This document shows positions 41,140-49,274 of a DNA stretch of 63,593 nucleotides, piece after piece; the stretch's first letter is position 1, and each line of letters begins with the position of its first letter. The stretch comes from a virus. The DNA lies in IMG/VR virus record IMGVR_UViG_3300005581_002829, positions 1 through 63,593 of that record. One strand, given 5' to 3'. The notes beneath the pieces were generated by a model that did not search any database, had not been told where the DNA came from, and was given only the letters and a program-made list of their open reading frames with translations. The translations under genes were made by a program, and so were the position numbers.

Positions 41140-41548
41140 GTATATCTTCTCCTAATGCAGTTAATAATTTATCAAACAAACTTTGAGTTTCCTCATCATC
41201 TTCTTCTATAATAATAGGATCATCGTCGTCTTCTTTTTCTTTTTCTTCTTGAGTTTTTAAATACCCTATATAATTTTCTTTTAGATTATCATTAATATTT
41301 ACTGCAAGAATAATTTGCTTTGTAGAAATCTCATAAGTTTTTTCTTCAGAAAAACTAAACCATGGATACATAATATATGATTCTACTAATACTTCTCCCC
41401 TAGGAACTCTGACTGCATTTAGAACAACAGGATCCGAAACACTTATAGTATTTTTATCAAATAGATTCCTACAATCATCGTTTGTCTTACAGACTATATT
41501 ATCGCCTGTAGATAATTTTAAATATTTGTATTGAATATCTTCTGACAT
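41069..41548 (-). CDS. Sm-like phage protein with acidic C-terminus
   Basis: The 159-residue protein has YKYLKLSTGDNIVCKTNDDC at the N-terminus and VVLNAVRVPRGEVLVESYIMYPWF, a pattern of beta strands like Sm-fold proteins. It is followed by a very acidic tail (EEKEKEDDDDPIIIEEDDEE) and ends in RRTSRTIH. It lies between uvsW and 55, where T4-like phages often carry transcription-related genes, and a gp33-like role is possible but not supported by motif. It overlaps gene 55 by 71 nt. Confidence 0.6.
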   Translation of the reverse strand: MSEDIQYKYLKLSTGDNIVCKTNDDCRNLFDKNTISVSDPVVLNAVRVPRGEVLVESYIMYPWFSFSEEKTYEISTKQIILAVNINDNLKENYIGYLKTQEEKEKEDDDDPIIIEEDDEETQSLFDKLLTALGEDIHEDTERHDDFIIGRSRRTSRTIH

Positions 41549-43029
41549 TAGATTGATACCTTTACCAACTTGTAGTTAAAATGTTCATCATTATAAATTT
41601 TAATTCGTTCAATCATATGTAACAAAGTATAGTTCTTTTTATTTTTCCAACTCAGATCATCTGCAATATCATATAGTTTACATGTCTTTTTAGTTTCGCT
41701 CGTTCTTAATCCTCGTCCAATAGATTGAAGATTTCTAATTCTAGATTTTGAAGGCGAAGCAAAAATAATATTATGCAGGTTTTTAATATTTATTCCTGTT
41801 GAGAAGGTTCCATACGATGCTACAATTATAGCATCATTTTCTGTTTCTGTCAATGCCCGAATTTGTTCTCGTTGTTCTGTATCTGTTCCGCCATATACAA
41901 AAAACACTTTTCTAGTGTCGCATTTTTCTGCAATCATATCATATAATATCTTACCATGCTTTTCTACATACTGAAAAAGAACCAAAGTATTGCCTTCTTG
42001 TTTTAAAGCTAAATTACGAATAAATTTATTTCTAGGTTGATATTGAACAATAAAATCCATTTCTTCTTGGTATGAATTTCCCTTTACTGCCTTTTTAATT
42101 TCATCAGTATATTGAAGGATAATATTAAATATTTCTAAGTCGGCTAACGATTTACTTTCAATTAATTTCTTAGTTGTTGTTACTTTATAAACAGGACCAA
42201 ATAAACCTTCGAGTACAAGTTTATGAGTTTTAGTGCCATCCAAAGTTCCAGTAGTACCGAATCTATAAGGAGTATGTATACATTTATTTAATATACTTGT
42301 AAGAGATTTTGCTTTAAAGTTGTGAGCTTCGTCCCCATAGATTACTTTAAAATCTGCAAAAAATGGTTTTGGTAATTTGTATAATGATTGCCATGTACTA
42401 ATAACTACATTATATTGATTCGATTTTTCATGTCCGCCGTAAATACGATGGCATTCTTCAGATGCTTTCCAATCATTAAGACCAGAATAATCTTGAAAAT
42501 CAGAGTACATTTGTTCTACAAGCGAGGTCGTAGGAACAAGAATAAGTTGACGACGGTTCCACCGTTCATTCCAACGAATCAAACAATATAGTATTAAGGA
42601 TTTACCTGAACCGGTAGGAGATAGTAATAGACGTCTACCATCATTAATTGCTTGATAAACAGCATCAATTTGATAATCTCTAATTTGCAGGGGTTGACCC
42701 TTAGATGAAAGTTTTAATCCTTCGCAGAAGTTTTTAACTATATCATAAGTAACAGCATCTGCAGTATGGATATACTTTTCATAGTCTATTACATAGTCTC
42801 GTTCTTTAGCAAAGTGTTCTAAATAACTTAAAAGACCAACATACAACTCTTTTGTGAACATAGAAAAGAGTCTGACTTTTCCATCCCACATACGAGACTT
42901 ATAAAGAGGATGAAACTTAGCGCCAGGAACTTCAAACGAAAAGTGATCGTTTAATTCTTGAGCTAATGAAGGTTCACAATCTACTTTAAGATGTACTTCA
43001 TTTATTTTAGATACATAAAGATCAGCCAT
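41548..43029 (-). CDS. uvsW: UvsW-type recombination helicase
   Basis: The 493-residue superfamily 2 helicase has RDYQIDAVYQAI (Q-like motif), LLLSPTGSGKSLILYCL (motif I), VIYGDEAHNF (DEAH, motif II), RFGTTGTLDG (motif III) and SIGRGLRTS (motif VI). UvsW resolves branched DNA and R-loops, switching T4 from origin- to recombination-dependent replication. It overlaps the flanking genes by 1 nt each. Confidence 0.95.
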   Translation of the reverse strand: MADLYVSKINEVHLKVDCEPSLAQELNDHFSFEVPGAKFHPLYKSRMWDGKVRLFSMFTKELYVGLLSYLEHFAKERDYVIDYEKYIHTADAVTYDIVKNFCEGLKLSSKGQPLQIRDYQIDAVYQAINDGRRLLLSPTGSGKSLILYCLIRWNERWNRRQLILVPTTSLVEQMYSDFQDYSGLNDWKASEECHRIYGGHEKSNQYNVVISTWQSLYKLPKPFFADFKVIYGDEAHNFKAKSLTSILNKCIHTPYRFGTTGTLDGTKTHKLVLEGLFGPVYKVTTTKKLIESKSLADLEIFNIILQYTDEIKKAVKGNSYQEEMDFIVQYQPRNKFIRNLALKQEGNTLVLFQYVEKHGKILYDMIAEKCDTRKVFFVYGGTDTEQREQIRALTETENDAIIVASYGTFSTGINIKNLHNIIFASPSKSRIRNLQSIGRGLRTSETKKTCKLYDIADDLSWKNKKNYTLLHMIERIKIYNDEHFNYKLVKVSI

Positions 43030-43469
43030 TACATCATGCCGTTAGTAAACTTATTCCATTCAATAGCATTTTTAATATCCCAAGTACGACTATTCAAAGA
43101 ACGAATAATTTGTTCTAATTGGTATAATACTGTTTTAAAATATTCTACCTTATCCTGTAGTAAAATAAGATCACTATCTACAGTTAGAAATTCATCCATT
43201 TCATTCTTTAAGGGTTTATTTCCTTGCCATTGTTCCCAACCTTCATCTTCCAATTCTTGCTTAGTCATTTCACCGCGGTAATACTTATATTTCATACGAC
43301 GGCAATTTAAATAATCGGATTCGGCTTTACGAAGATTGAGTCGAGTGGACGACAGATAATTTAAATACTTGGCGTGAAGGTTTGGAGTCCTTGCCGATTC
43401 ACGTCCAAGATTCATTTCATCAATTTTACAATCATCCTTCCAGGAATCTTGTAGATCTGATAATTTCAT
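43029..43469 (-). CDS. uvsY: UvsY recombination mediator
   Basis: The 146-residue helical protein starts LSDLQDSWKDDCKIDEMNLG and has YLNYLSSTRLNLRKAESDY and a C-terminal RSLNSRTWDIKNAIEWNKF, matching UvsY. It loads UvsX recombinase onto gp32-coated single strands. Length is close to T4 UvsY (137). uvsY-uvsW-55 order is as in marine T4-like phages. Confidence 0.93.
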   Translation of the reverse strand: MKLSDLQDSWKDDCKIDEMNLGRESARTPNLHAKYLNYLSSTRLNLRKAESDYLNCRRMKYKYYRGEMTKQELEDEGWEQWQGNKPLKNEMDEFLTVDSDLILLQDKVEYFKTVLYQLEQIIRSLNSRTWDIKNAIEWNKFTNGMM

Positions 43470-43484
43470 AATATACTATTTAAA

Positions 43485-44375
43485 TTAACCTATTTGAATA
43501 ATTTGCTGAGGATTGCCCTGGAAATTAAATGAACCATAGTGGTTCAAAGAGATTGAAGGGTCAAGCCAAATCTCGCCACCCATTTCTTGCCATCTACGGC
43601 TAAAGGTATAATCCTCAGACAAATAACGCTTATCCTTGGGATCAATCATTGTATCAAAGAATGCATAGAAATGAGGATTCAACTCTGGAGGAGTATTCAA
43701 ATCATTATTATATTTTAATTCAGGATAATGTACAATCATCTTGTCGATAACTTCGCGCTTAATCATCATGAAGCCTGTAGCTCCATCATGCAAACGAATT
43801 AGACCATTTTCGATGGCAATTTGTTTTGCATCTCGATTTAGGAATTTGAAGTTAATAGCATAATCGCTTCCATAAGAAGCAATTGCTTGGTCTGTAAGTG
43901 GTTCTTTATTCGCGGTAACACTTTCGCGAATGCGTTGCCAATTAACACCCTTCTTAGGATATGCTCCTACTGCAACTTCTTTATTATGTGCAATAAGTTT
44001 AATAACATCTTCAACCTGATATTCAATATCAGCATCAATGAACATTAAACGGGTAAAGTTGCTTTGTATGAAATAAGCAACCAACACATTACGAGCACGA
44101 GTAACAAGTGACTCATTTGCAATTGTACCAAATGCAACAGGGATTTGATGTTGATTGCAGAAAGTCAACAACCGAATAGAAGATCTGAAATATGCTTCAG
44201 TCAACTGTCCGCCGTAACATGGAGTTGCGATAAACAATCGTTCTTTGCGCAGGTCTTCCAATCTAACTTCTAACTTTTGATCTCCTGCAGGAGGAGGTGA
44301 ATCTGCCGCAGGTACTTTTGGCAAAGACGGAATAGAAGGCAGATTCATAGGTTTAATGGTTTTTTTAATGTTCAT
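43485..44375 (-). CDS. Glycosyltransferase-like protein after the capsid genes
   Basis: The 296-residue protein has a Pro-rich N-terminal tail (about 1-35), then RLFIATPCYGGQLTEAYFRSS, RLMFIDADIEYQVEDV (D-x-D site) and HDGATGFMMIKREV. YLSEDYTFSRRWQEMGGEIWLD ends the catalytic part. It looks like an Anp1/GT-A sugar transferase found in other marine T4-like phages at this place. GGAG precedes the ATG. Virion or DNA as acceptor is not resolved. Confidence 0.7.
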   Translation of the reverse strand: MNIKKTIKPMNLPSIPSLPKVPAADSPPPAGDQKLEVRLEDLRKERLFIATPCYGGQLTEAYFRSSIRLLTFCNQHQIPVAFGTIANESLVTRARNVLVAYFIQSNFTRLMFIDADIEYQVEDVIKLIAHNKEVAVGAYPKKGVNWQRIRESVTANKEPLTDQAIASYGSDYAINFKFLNRDAKQIAIENGLIRLHDGATGFMMIKREVIDKMIVHYPELKYNNDLNTPPELNPHFYAFFDTMIDPKDKRYLSEDYTFSRRWQEMGGEIWLDPSISLNHYGSFNFQGNPQQIIQIG

Positions 44376-44392
44376 AATAACTCCAAGTTATA

Positions 44393-44980
44393 TTATAAGG
44401 GTTCTACTTCGAAAATAGTATATTTGAATGATGCTATCGCTGTAAAATATTCTACACTTTGTGACGCAATGTCAAAATCAAGAGCCTGTAATGATATAGG
44501 GAAAAGATCTTTAAATATTATATTTACTTTAGGGTTGTTTGTCGAGTCTAAAATAGTCAAAGTTGCATCCGAGTAAGCCAAAATTTCAGATTGTCCATCA
44601 GGTTTTGTCACAAAAGGAAAACTGCTAGGTCTGGTTTTAGCAAATGTCGAAAATTGATTATAATTGCTTGGGAACCCAAGAGCAATAAGCCAACGATATA
44701 ATTCTATATAATTGGACATATCTTCTGATATTAAAAATCTAATCGTAAAATCTCCGAAATTGAGTTTGTCGCCTATAGTAGGAATATCTACAAACGGGGT
44801 TGGTTGTGTTGCAAATCCTAATTGTAAATCAGGAAGATTTGCAGATTGACAAGTAAAGGAGGTATTTGGCAAATCCTTGATACCAAATTTAAAAGCATTC
44901 GGTCTAAGGAAATCATACGTTCTTTGTAAAGAATTAGACGTAGTCTCTTGAATTGTATCTATATTTCTAGTAAATGCCAT
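44393..44980 (-). CDS. Tail-tube-fold virion protein (gp19-like, possibly the gp3 position)
   Basis: The 195-residue protein has RTYDFLRPNAFKFGIKDLP, FTCQSANLPDLQLG, PTIGDKLNFGDFTIRFLISEDMSNYIELYRWL and a LFPISLQALDFDIASQS strand pattern. This is like the tail-tube superfamily and distinct from the true gp19 at 50854-51429. The place directly after 23 is where related phages have a tail completion protein. An exact late promoter box precedes it. Confidence 0.6.
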   Translation of the reverse strand: MAFTRNIDTIQETTSNSLQRTYDFLRPNAFKFGIKDLPNTSFTCQSANLPDLQLGFATQPTPFVDIPTIGDKLNFGDFTIRFLISEDMSNYIELYRWLIALGFPSNYNQFSTFAKTRPSSFPFVTKPDGQSEILAYSDATLTILDSTNNPKVNIIFKDLFPISLQALDFDIASQSVEYFTAIASFKYTIFEVEPL

Positions 44981-45003
44981 TATATTCCCTTTACTCTACA
45001 TTA

Positions 45004-45011
45004 TATTTATA
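45004..45011 (-). promoter_or_regulatory. Late promoter box for the tail-tube-like gene
   Basis: An exact TATAAATA on the minus strand lies 24 nt before the ATG at 44980, just after the gene 23 terminator. AAAGGGA serves as ribosome binding site. Confidence 0.8.
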
Positions 45012-45025
45012 GCCTGTGCAAAGAC

Positions 45026-45051
45026 AAAAAAGGGGGAATTTCTTCCCCCTT
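45026..45051 (-). terminator. Strong terminator after gene 23
   Basis: On the minus strand GGGGGAA-GAAA-TTCCCCC forms a GC-rich 7-bp stem with a GNRA-type loop, followed by six U. It sits 25 nt after the major capsid stop and immediately before the late promoter of the next gene. It isolates the highly expressed capsid transcript. Confidence 0.92.
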
Positions 45052-45076
45052 AAAGTCCGATCTTAGTGTCGGTTGA

Positions 45077-46366
45077 TTACATTAGGTTAACAACCTTTGT
45101 CTTACGATAGTATTGGTTTCTGTTTGCAGTGAAGGTAGAACCATCTGCATCAGATAAGCTATCGCTAGATGTAACGTATGGGTTAGCAATTAAACCATAA
45201 CGTGTCTTGAAGCCAATCTTTGGCTGGAAGCTGTTAGGATCAATTGCACGAACCATTTGTAGAGGTACATATGGGCAATAGAACATACCTGCATCATAAG
45301 GAGAAGAACCCTTATAACCAACCATGTAGAACTGATTAGCAGTTCCTAGATTTGCAGAATATGGATCAATATAAACACGATAACGACCATTTAGAACGCC
45401 CGCGAATGTATTGCCTGTATCGTCTACATTTAAGTTTGTAGAAAGAGCTGGGGTATAGTCTAGAACACCAGACATAGCTAATGCACTTGCAACGTCTGCA
45501 GAACAAACGATGAAGTTGCCTTTTCCTCTTCTTGTGTCTTGTGCAATGTGGTTAGCATCACGTTCAATATTGAACAATAGACCTTTGAAGCGTTCTACAG
45601 ACCAACGACCATTGGAGTCAACGTCTAAGTCAAATGTACCAGCGGTTGCTGTTGCAGGTGAACCTGGCTTAGCAACTTTGTAGATTGTACGAACAACTTC
45701 GCGATTAATTTCAAACATAAATTCTTGTGAAAGAATATTTGACAATTCTGCCTCTGCGTCAAGACCGTGAATTGCTTTCAAGTCTTGTGCCAATTCAACA
45801 GTGTATTCTGCCTTCAATGCTCTGCTCTTAGCAGTAACTGTTGTCTTGTCGATAGAGAAAGACATTTCGTTAAATGTGCTAGCAGCTTCCATATTTGCTG
45901 TGGAAGTAGCATTACCGGTGGTATATGTACCAGATACTGGATTAGACCCAACCTGATTAACTGTGCCGGCGCCACCAGAGAACGAAGTATTTGCTTCGTT
46001 GAACAATGCTTCAATACGATTAGTTGTGTCTGCTCTTGTATCGCCGTAAGTTGATCTCATTGCGAAGATCAAGCCTGTTGGGCCAGTCATAGGTTGTACA
46101 CCGCAAATATCATATGCCATTAGGTTAGGCATTGCACGACGTACTAGACCAATCATAATTGGATCGTACTTGTCAATACCGCTTGTGGCATTGATGTTAT
46201 TTGCAGGGGTCTCGAATAGTGCTTGACGCTCTTCACGTAAAGCTCTTTCCTGATTCTCAAGCAACACTGCTGTTACTTGGCGCTTGTATGAATCTTTAAT
46301 GGGGGTTAGATCGGGGTGATCTAAAATTGCTGCCCATTTTTGTTGTGCATTTTCTGATAAAAACAT
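45077..46366 (-). CDS. 23: Major capsid protein gp23
   Basis: The 429-residue protein has LVRRAMPNLMAYDICGVQPMTGPTGLIFAMR, AEYTVELAQDLKAIHGLDAEAEL and NREVVRTIYKVAKPG, the conserved gp23 core used as a marker of T4-like phages. It is shorter than T4 gp23 (521), as is common in marine relatives. It builds the head hexamers and its N-terminus would be cleaved by gp21. It has a late box (46405-46412), a strong AAGGAG site and a terminator. Confidence 0.98.
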   Translation of the reverse strand: MFLSENAQQKWAAILDHPDLTPIKDSYKRQVTAVLLENQERALREERQALFETPANNINATSGIDKYDPIMIGLVRRAMPNLMAYDICGVQPMTGPTGLIFAMRSTYGDTRADTTNRIEALFNEANTSFSGGAGTVNQVGSNPVSGTYTTGNATSTANMEAASTFNEMSFSIDKTTVTAKSRALKAEYTVELAQDLKAIHGLDAEAELSNILSQEFMFEINREVVRTIYKVAKPGSPATATAGTFDLDVDSNGRWSVERFKGLLFNIERDANHIAQDTRRGKGNFIVCSADVASALAMSGVLDYTPALSTNLNVDDTGNTFAGVLNGRYRVYIDPYSANLGTANQFYMVGYKGSSPYDAGMFYCPYVPLQMVRAIDPNSFQPKIGFKTRYGLIANPYVTSSDSLSDADGSTFTANRNQYYRKTKVVNLM

Positions 46367-46404
46367 TTAATGTCTCCTTGTTTAAATTTGGATAACTTAT
46401 TACT

Positions 46405-46412
46405 TATTTATA
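46405..46412 (-). promoter_or_regulatory. Late promoter box for gene 23
   Basis: An exact TATAAATA lies 39 nt before the gene 23 ATG, in the short gap after gene 22. Confidence 0.85.
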
Positions 46413-46414
46413 AG

Positions 46415-47566
46415 TTATTGTCTTTTGATTGTTCTTGATAAGGCCTGTGCATAAGATGAAACAACATCGTTGCCTGAATATTCAGGTTGTGTGCCAGTTT
46501 CTTCTAGTAGAGCTTGCTTAGCTGTTTCTTTAACAACTGCCTCGCGAGGGAAATAATTTTCCTTGATAACGGAAACTTTTTCCTTGTAGATATCCGAATT
46601 ATCGAACTCCACACCTTCTAGAAGTTTTGTTAATCTGTTTACTTCAGTATCTGCTAGATCTTTAGTCATTTCTTTAATGATAAGTTTCTTTTTAAGACCT
46701 GTTACTTCAGTATACAAACCAATATTATTTTCCAACTGACTATTTAAATCGTCTTCCAACTCTGTTACTTTACCTTGTAAATCACCTATTACATCATATT
46801 TTTCTTCAGGCACTTCAATGTAATGTTCTTTGAAGAGCGCCTTGAGTCCCGACATAAAATCTTCCGCAATTTCTGTACGAAGACCATTTTCTATCGCTAA
46901 TTTATTTTCTTCCATCCAATTCTCAACTACATAGTTAAGATATGAATCGATTTTTTCTACTACGCCTTCCTTATATACATCAAATTCTTCTGCATATTTT
47001 TCTTCTAAGGACGCTGCTACTTTTTCCATTTCGTTATTTACGCGAGCAATAACTGCTGCTTCAAAAATGGATGTGGCTTTTTCTTTGAATTCTTCTGATA
47101 GGCCTTCACCAAAGATTGGAGATAAATCAATTGGCTCAATAACTGTTTCTTGAGCTTCGATTGTTTCTTCTTCAGTTTCTTCCTCTTCCGAAACAACTTC
47201 TAGATTTTCATCTGGTTCTGTTTCTTCACCGTGTTGCATATGATTGCCGGTGTTCTGAGGGATAGAAGACAAACTTTGAACAGTGGTGAAATTAGGTGCA
47301 TCCCCTACTGGACCCTTCATTGCAATAGTATTTTTAGAAATACCTTTTGCAGTAATAGATCCTTGGTTAGCATCTTTTTCATCGCGGTCATCGTGACTTG
47401 CTTCTTGAGAGTCGCCTTGCTTGGGATTACCACTATCGCCAGCATTGGCAGGTTTGATTGTGGAATCTTTTGGCTTAGTCGGTACCATTGGACCTGCTTC
47501 TTCTAAAGAAGCAGCTTTAACAGTTACGCGTTCTAGCAATTCCTTAACTTTACTTTCTACTGACAT
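46415..47566 (-). CDS. 22: Prohead core scaffold gp22
   Basis: The 383-residue, very acidic, helical protein has an N-terminal low-complexity third (Thr, Pro, Asp, Gly-rich) followed by EEEETEEETIEAQE, then coiled-coil segments such as YDVIGDLQGKVTELEDDLNSQL. It ends SSYAQALSRTIKRQ. Position between 21 and 23 and composition identify the scaffold; it is longer than T4 gp22 (269), mainly in the N-terminal part. Confidence 0.88.
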   Translation of the reverse strand: MSVESKVKELLERVTVKAASLEEAGPMVPTKPKDSTIKPANAGDSGNPKQGDSQEASHDDRDEKDANQGSITAKGISKNTIAMKGPVGDAPNFTTVQSLSSIPQNTGNHMQHGEETEPDENLEVVSEEEETEEETIEAQETVIEPIDLSPIFGEGLSEEFKEKATSIFEAAVIARVNNEMEKVAASLEEKYAEEFDVYKEGVVEKIDSYLNYVVENWMEENKLAIENGLRTEIAEDFMSGLKALFKEHYIEVPEEKYDVIGDLQGKVTELEDDLNSQLENNIGLYTEVTGLKKKLIIKEMTKDLADTEVNRLTKLLEGVEFDNSDIYKEKVSVIKENYFPREAVVKETAKQALLEETGTQPEYSGNDVVSSYAQALSRTIKRQ

Positions 47567-47601
47567 TAGTGTCTCCTAAATGTATGAATATACTCAATCA
47601 A

Positions 47602-47609
47602 TATTTATA
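47602..47609 (-). promoter_or_regulatory. Late promoter box for gene 22
   Basis: An exact TATAAATA lies 36 nt before the gene 22 ATG, with TAGGAGACAC as its ribosome binding site. Confidence 0.82.
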
Positions 47610-47616
47610 ATTCTAG

Positions 47617-48267
47617 TTACCTAGACAATTGATTTACAAATTGTTCAAATATTTTTAATTTAACTTCATCCAATTCCTTGGCAGAAGCCTTCTTAATTGT
47701 TTTTTGTGCAGCCTCAATTTGTGTTGCTTTCCAAATACCATTCTCACAAATCCATTCTACATTCTCCATAATGCCTTGCACAAAGGCATCGGGTGCAGAA
47801 GGATCAGCAACAATATCTACGGTTGCTAGATGAAAGTCATCTTGCACTTCGTTGATTCCGTTTGAGTTCAATTTTAACGATCCTAGACCTCTAGTTGATA
47901 CGCCCAAACGAACTTCATTTTCTATTAAGTTTTTAGCAATGATTCCCATCGGCGTATCTAAGATTTTAGCTTTGCCATATACATCGTTACCTTCCATTCT
48001 AAGGCCGGTAATTAGATGGGACACTTGATGCAAATTAATTGAAGGATTTTCGGGATGACCTAATTCCCCCAATGAACGCTTTTCACCAATCAAAGTTTGA
48101 TACTTAGTTACCTCGCGTTCCATTATACCTTTGCCGTAAGAACGGTTATTTCTATTTGGTTTTTCTGCTTGAGCAAAAATACCTTCGATAAAAATATTCT
48201 TACCGCCACCTTGTTTATCTTCTACAAGGTAGTTTAAATCCTGTGCAACTTCTTTAATTAGTCTCAT
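47617..48267 (-). CDS. 21: Prohead protease gp21
   Basis: The 216-residue protein has the herpesvirus-protease-like layout: NIFIEGIFAQAEKPNRNNR, RSLGELGHPENPSINLHQVSHLI with the catalytic His, and EVRLGVSTRGLGSLK with the catalytic Ser. HLATVDIVADPSAPDAFVQG follows. It cleaves the scaffold and capsid proteins during head maturation. Length equals T4 gp21 (212). Confidence 0.95.
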   Translation of the reverse strand: MRLIKEVAQDLNYLVEDKQGGGKNIFIEGIFAQAEKPNRNNRSYGKGIMEREVTKYQTLIGEKRSLGELGHPENPSINLHQVSHLITGLRMEGNDVYGKAKILDTPMGIIAKNLIENEVRLGVSTRGLGSLKLNSNGINEVQDDFHLATVDIVADPSAPDAFVQGIMENVEWICENGIWKATQIEAAQKTIKKASAKELDEVKLKIFEQFVNQLSR

Positions 48268-48276
48268 TAAAATTCC

Positions 48277-48657
48277 TTACTTCTTAATTTGCTGATTAGG
48301 CTCAATATAACCTGCTGGCTTAGAAATAGTAAAATATACTAAAGAGTTCGCCGGCATCGTAACAGTAATATTAGAATTATTATTAGATGTATCTACGAAT
48401 CCCATCATTTGATTCATAGACCAGTTATCATTTCCATTAAGATACAATGTTGCTGTATTATTACGAGAAACAACAATAGGAAAAGACCCAGGGGTAGACC
48501 ACATTACACCTGTAATATTCATTTGAACATTCGGTTGATCCACAGTTTCGTCAGCAACAGCAAGATCTACACTTGTAATATTTGCTAAGCCATCCCCTAT
48601 TATTTTTACAACTGCCTGTTGTCTAACTTTTTTAAGAATTGTTCTTGTTGTTGCCAT
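48277..48657 (-). CDS. Conserved virion-type protein between 68-like gene and 21
   Basis: The 126-residue protein is rich in beta-strand residues: QAVVKIIGDGLANITSVDLA, then ITGVMWSTPGSFPIVVSRN and ATLYLNGNDNW. It ends in SKPAGYIEPNQQIKK. It sits in the head-gene cluster and recurs there in related marine phages, so a structural role is likely. T4 has no obvious equivalent. Confidence 0.6.
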   Translation of the reverse strand: MATTRTILKKVRQQAVVKIIGDGLANITSVDLAVADETVDQPNVQMNITGVMWSTPGSFPIVVSRNNTATLYLNGNDNWSMNQMMGFVDTSNNNSNITVTMPANSLVYFTISKPAGYIEPNQQIKK

Positions 48658-48666
48658 GTGTTCCTC

Positions 48667-49089
48667 TTATTTGCTTAAACGATCAACTGCTTTAGTAACA
48701 CCACGAATACGTTGGCGTGACTTAGATTTAAATCTGTCAGCTAATGAAGTAGATGCATTTTTCATATCAGGCTTTCTTGCCTTGGATGCTCGATTTTCAA
48801 AATCGGCTCCAATTTTACGATTAATCACAGCATCTTGAGATGCTTTTTTGACGTATGAACCTAGAGTTGTTTTTGATAGTTCATTAATTTGATCAACATC
48901 TTCATTACGAGATTTTCCCTTAGCAGCATAAGAAGCAGCTAACGCCATTTGGATTCGTTTGGCTTTAGATTTGCCTGCAAATTTTGGATTGTCGGAATGT
49001 ACGAAATCGTGAATGTACGTTCCGGCAGGATCAGATGCCTTTAGCTTTTCTTCTAAATACTGTTCTCTAAGTTCGTTAAACTTCTTCAT
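48667..49089 (-). CDS. Basic head-cluster protein in the gene 68 position
   Basis: The 140-residue, Lys/Arg-rich protein has DPAGTYIHDFVHSDNPKFAGKS, KAKRIQMALAASYAAKGKSR and a repeated basic C-terminus (FKSKSRQRIRGVTKAVDR). T4 carries gene 68 (prohead core) at this place, but sequence similarity is not evident by eye. It overlaps the gene 67-like end by 14 nt. Confidence 0.5.
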   Translation of the reverse strand: MKKFNELREQYLEEKLKASDPAGTYIHDFVHSDNPKFAGKSKAKRIQMALAASYAAKGKSRNEDVDQINELSKTTLGSYVKKASQDAVINRKIGADFENRASKARKPDMKNASTSLADRFKSKSRQRIRGVTKAVDRLSK

Positions 49090-49249
49090 GTTCTTGTTCT
49101 GTTCCTATAGAGGTTGCAACTTCTTGTTTTTTTGCTTCTAACGCATCTGACACTTTACTTGCAATGATCTCATTAAATCTTTCAACAGCATCTGACTGTT
49201 GATTGTTAATAATGCTGTCTACCATAGATTGTATAACTGTTGATTCCAT
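49076..49249 (-). CDS. Prohead core protein (gp67-like)
   Basis: The 57-residue helical, acidic protein has STVIQSMVDSIINNQQSDAV, RFNEIIASKVSDALEAKK and ends with EEV. It lies between portal 20 and the head protease as gp67 does in T4. The start at 49249 is fixed by GGAGAAGTT immediately before the ATG; the longer frame to 49267 would start upstream of that site. Confidence 0.65.
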   Translation of the reverse strand: MESTVIQSMVDSIINNQQSDAVERFNEIIASKVSDALEAKKQEVATSIGTEQEHEEV

Positions 49250-49274
49250 AACTTCTCCTATAATCATTATTTAT

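Noticed and set aside
41069-41548. Naming this gene as late co-activator gp33
   Set aside because: Position between uvsW and 55 and an acidic tail are suggestive, but the N-terminal half looks Sm-like and no gp33 motif could be recognised.
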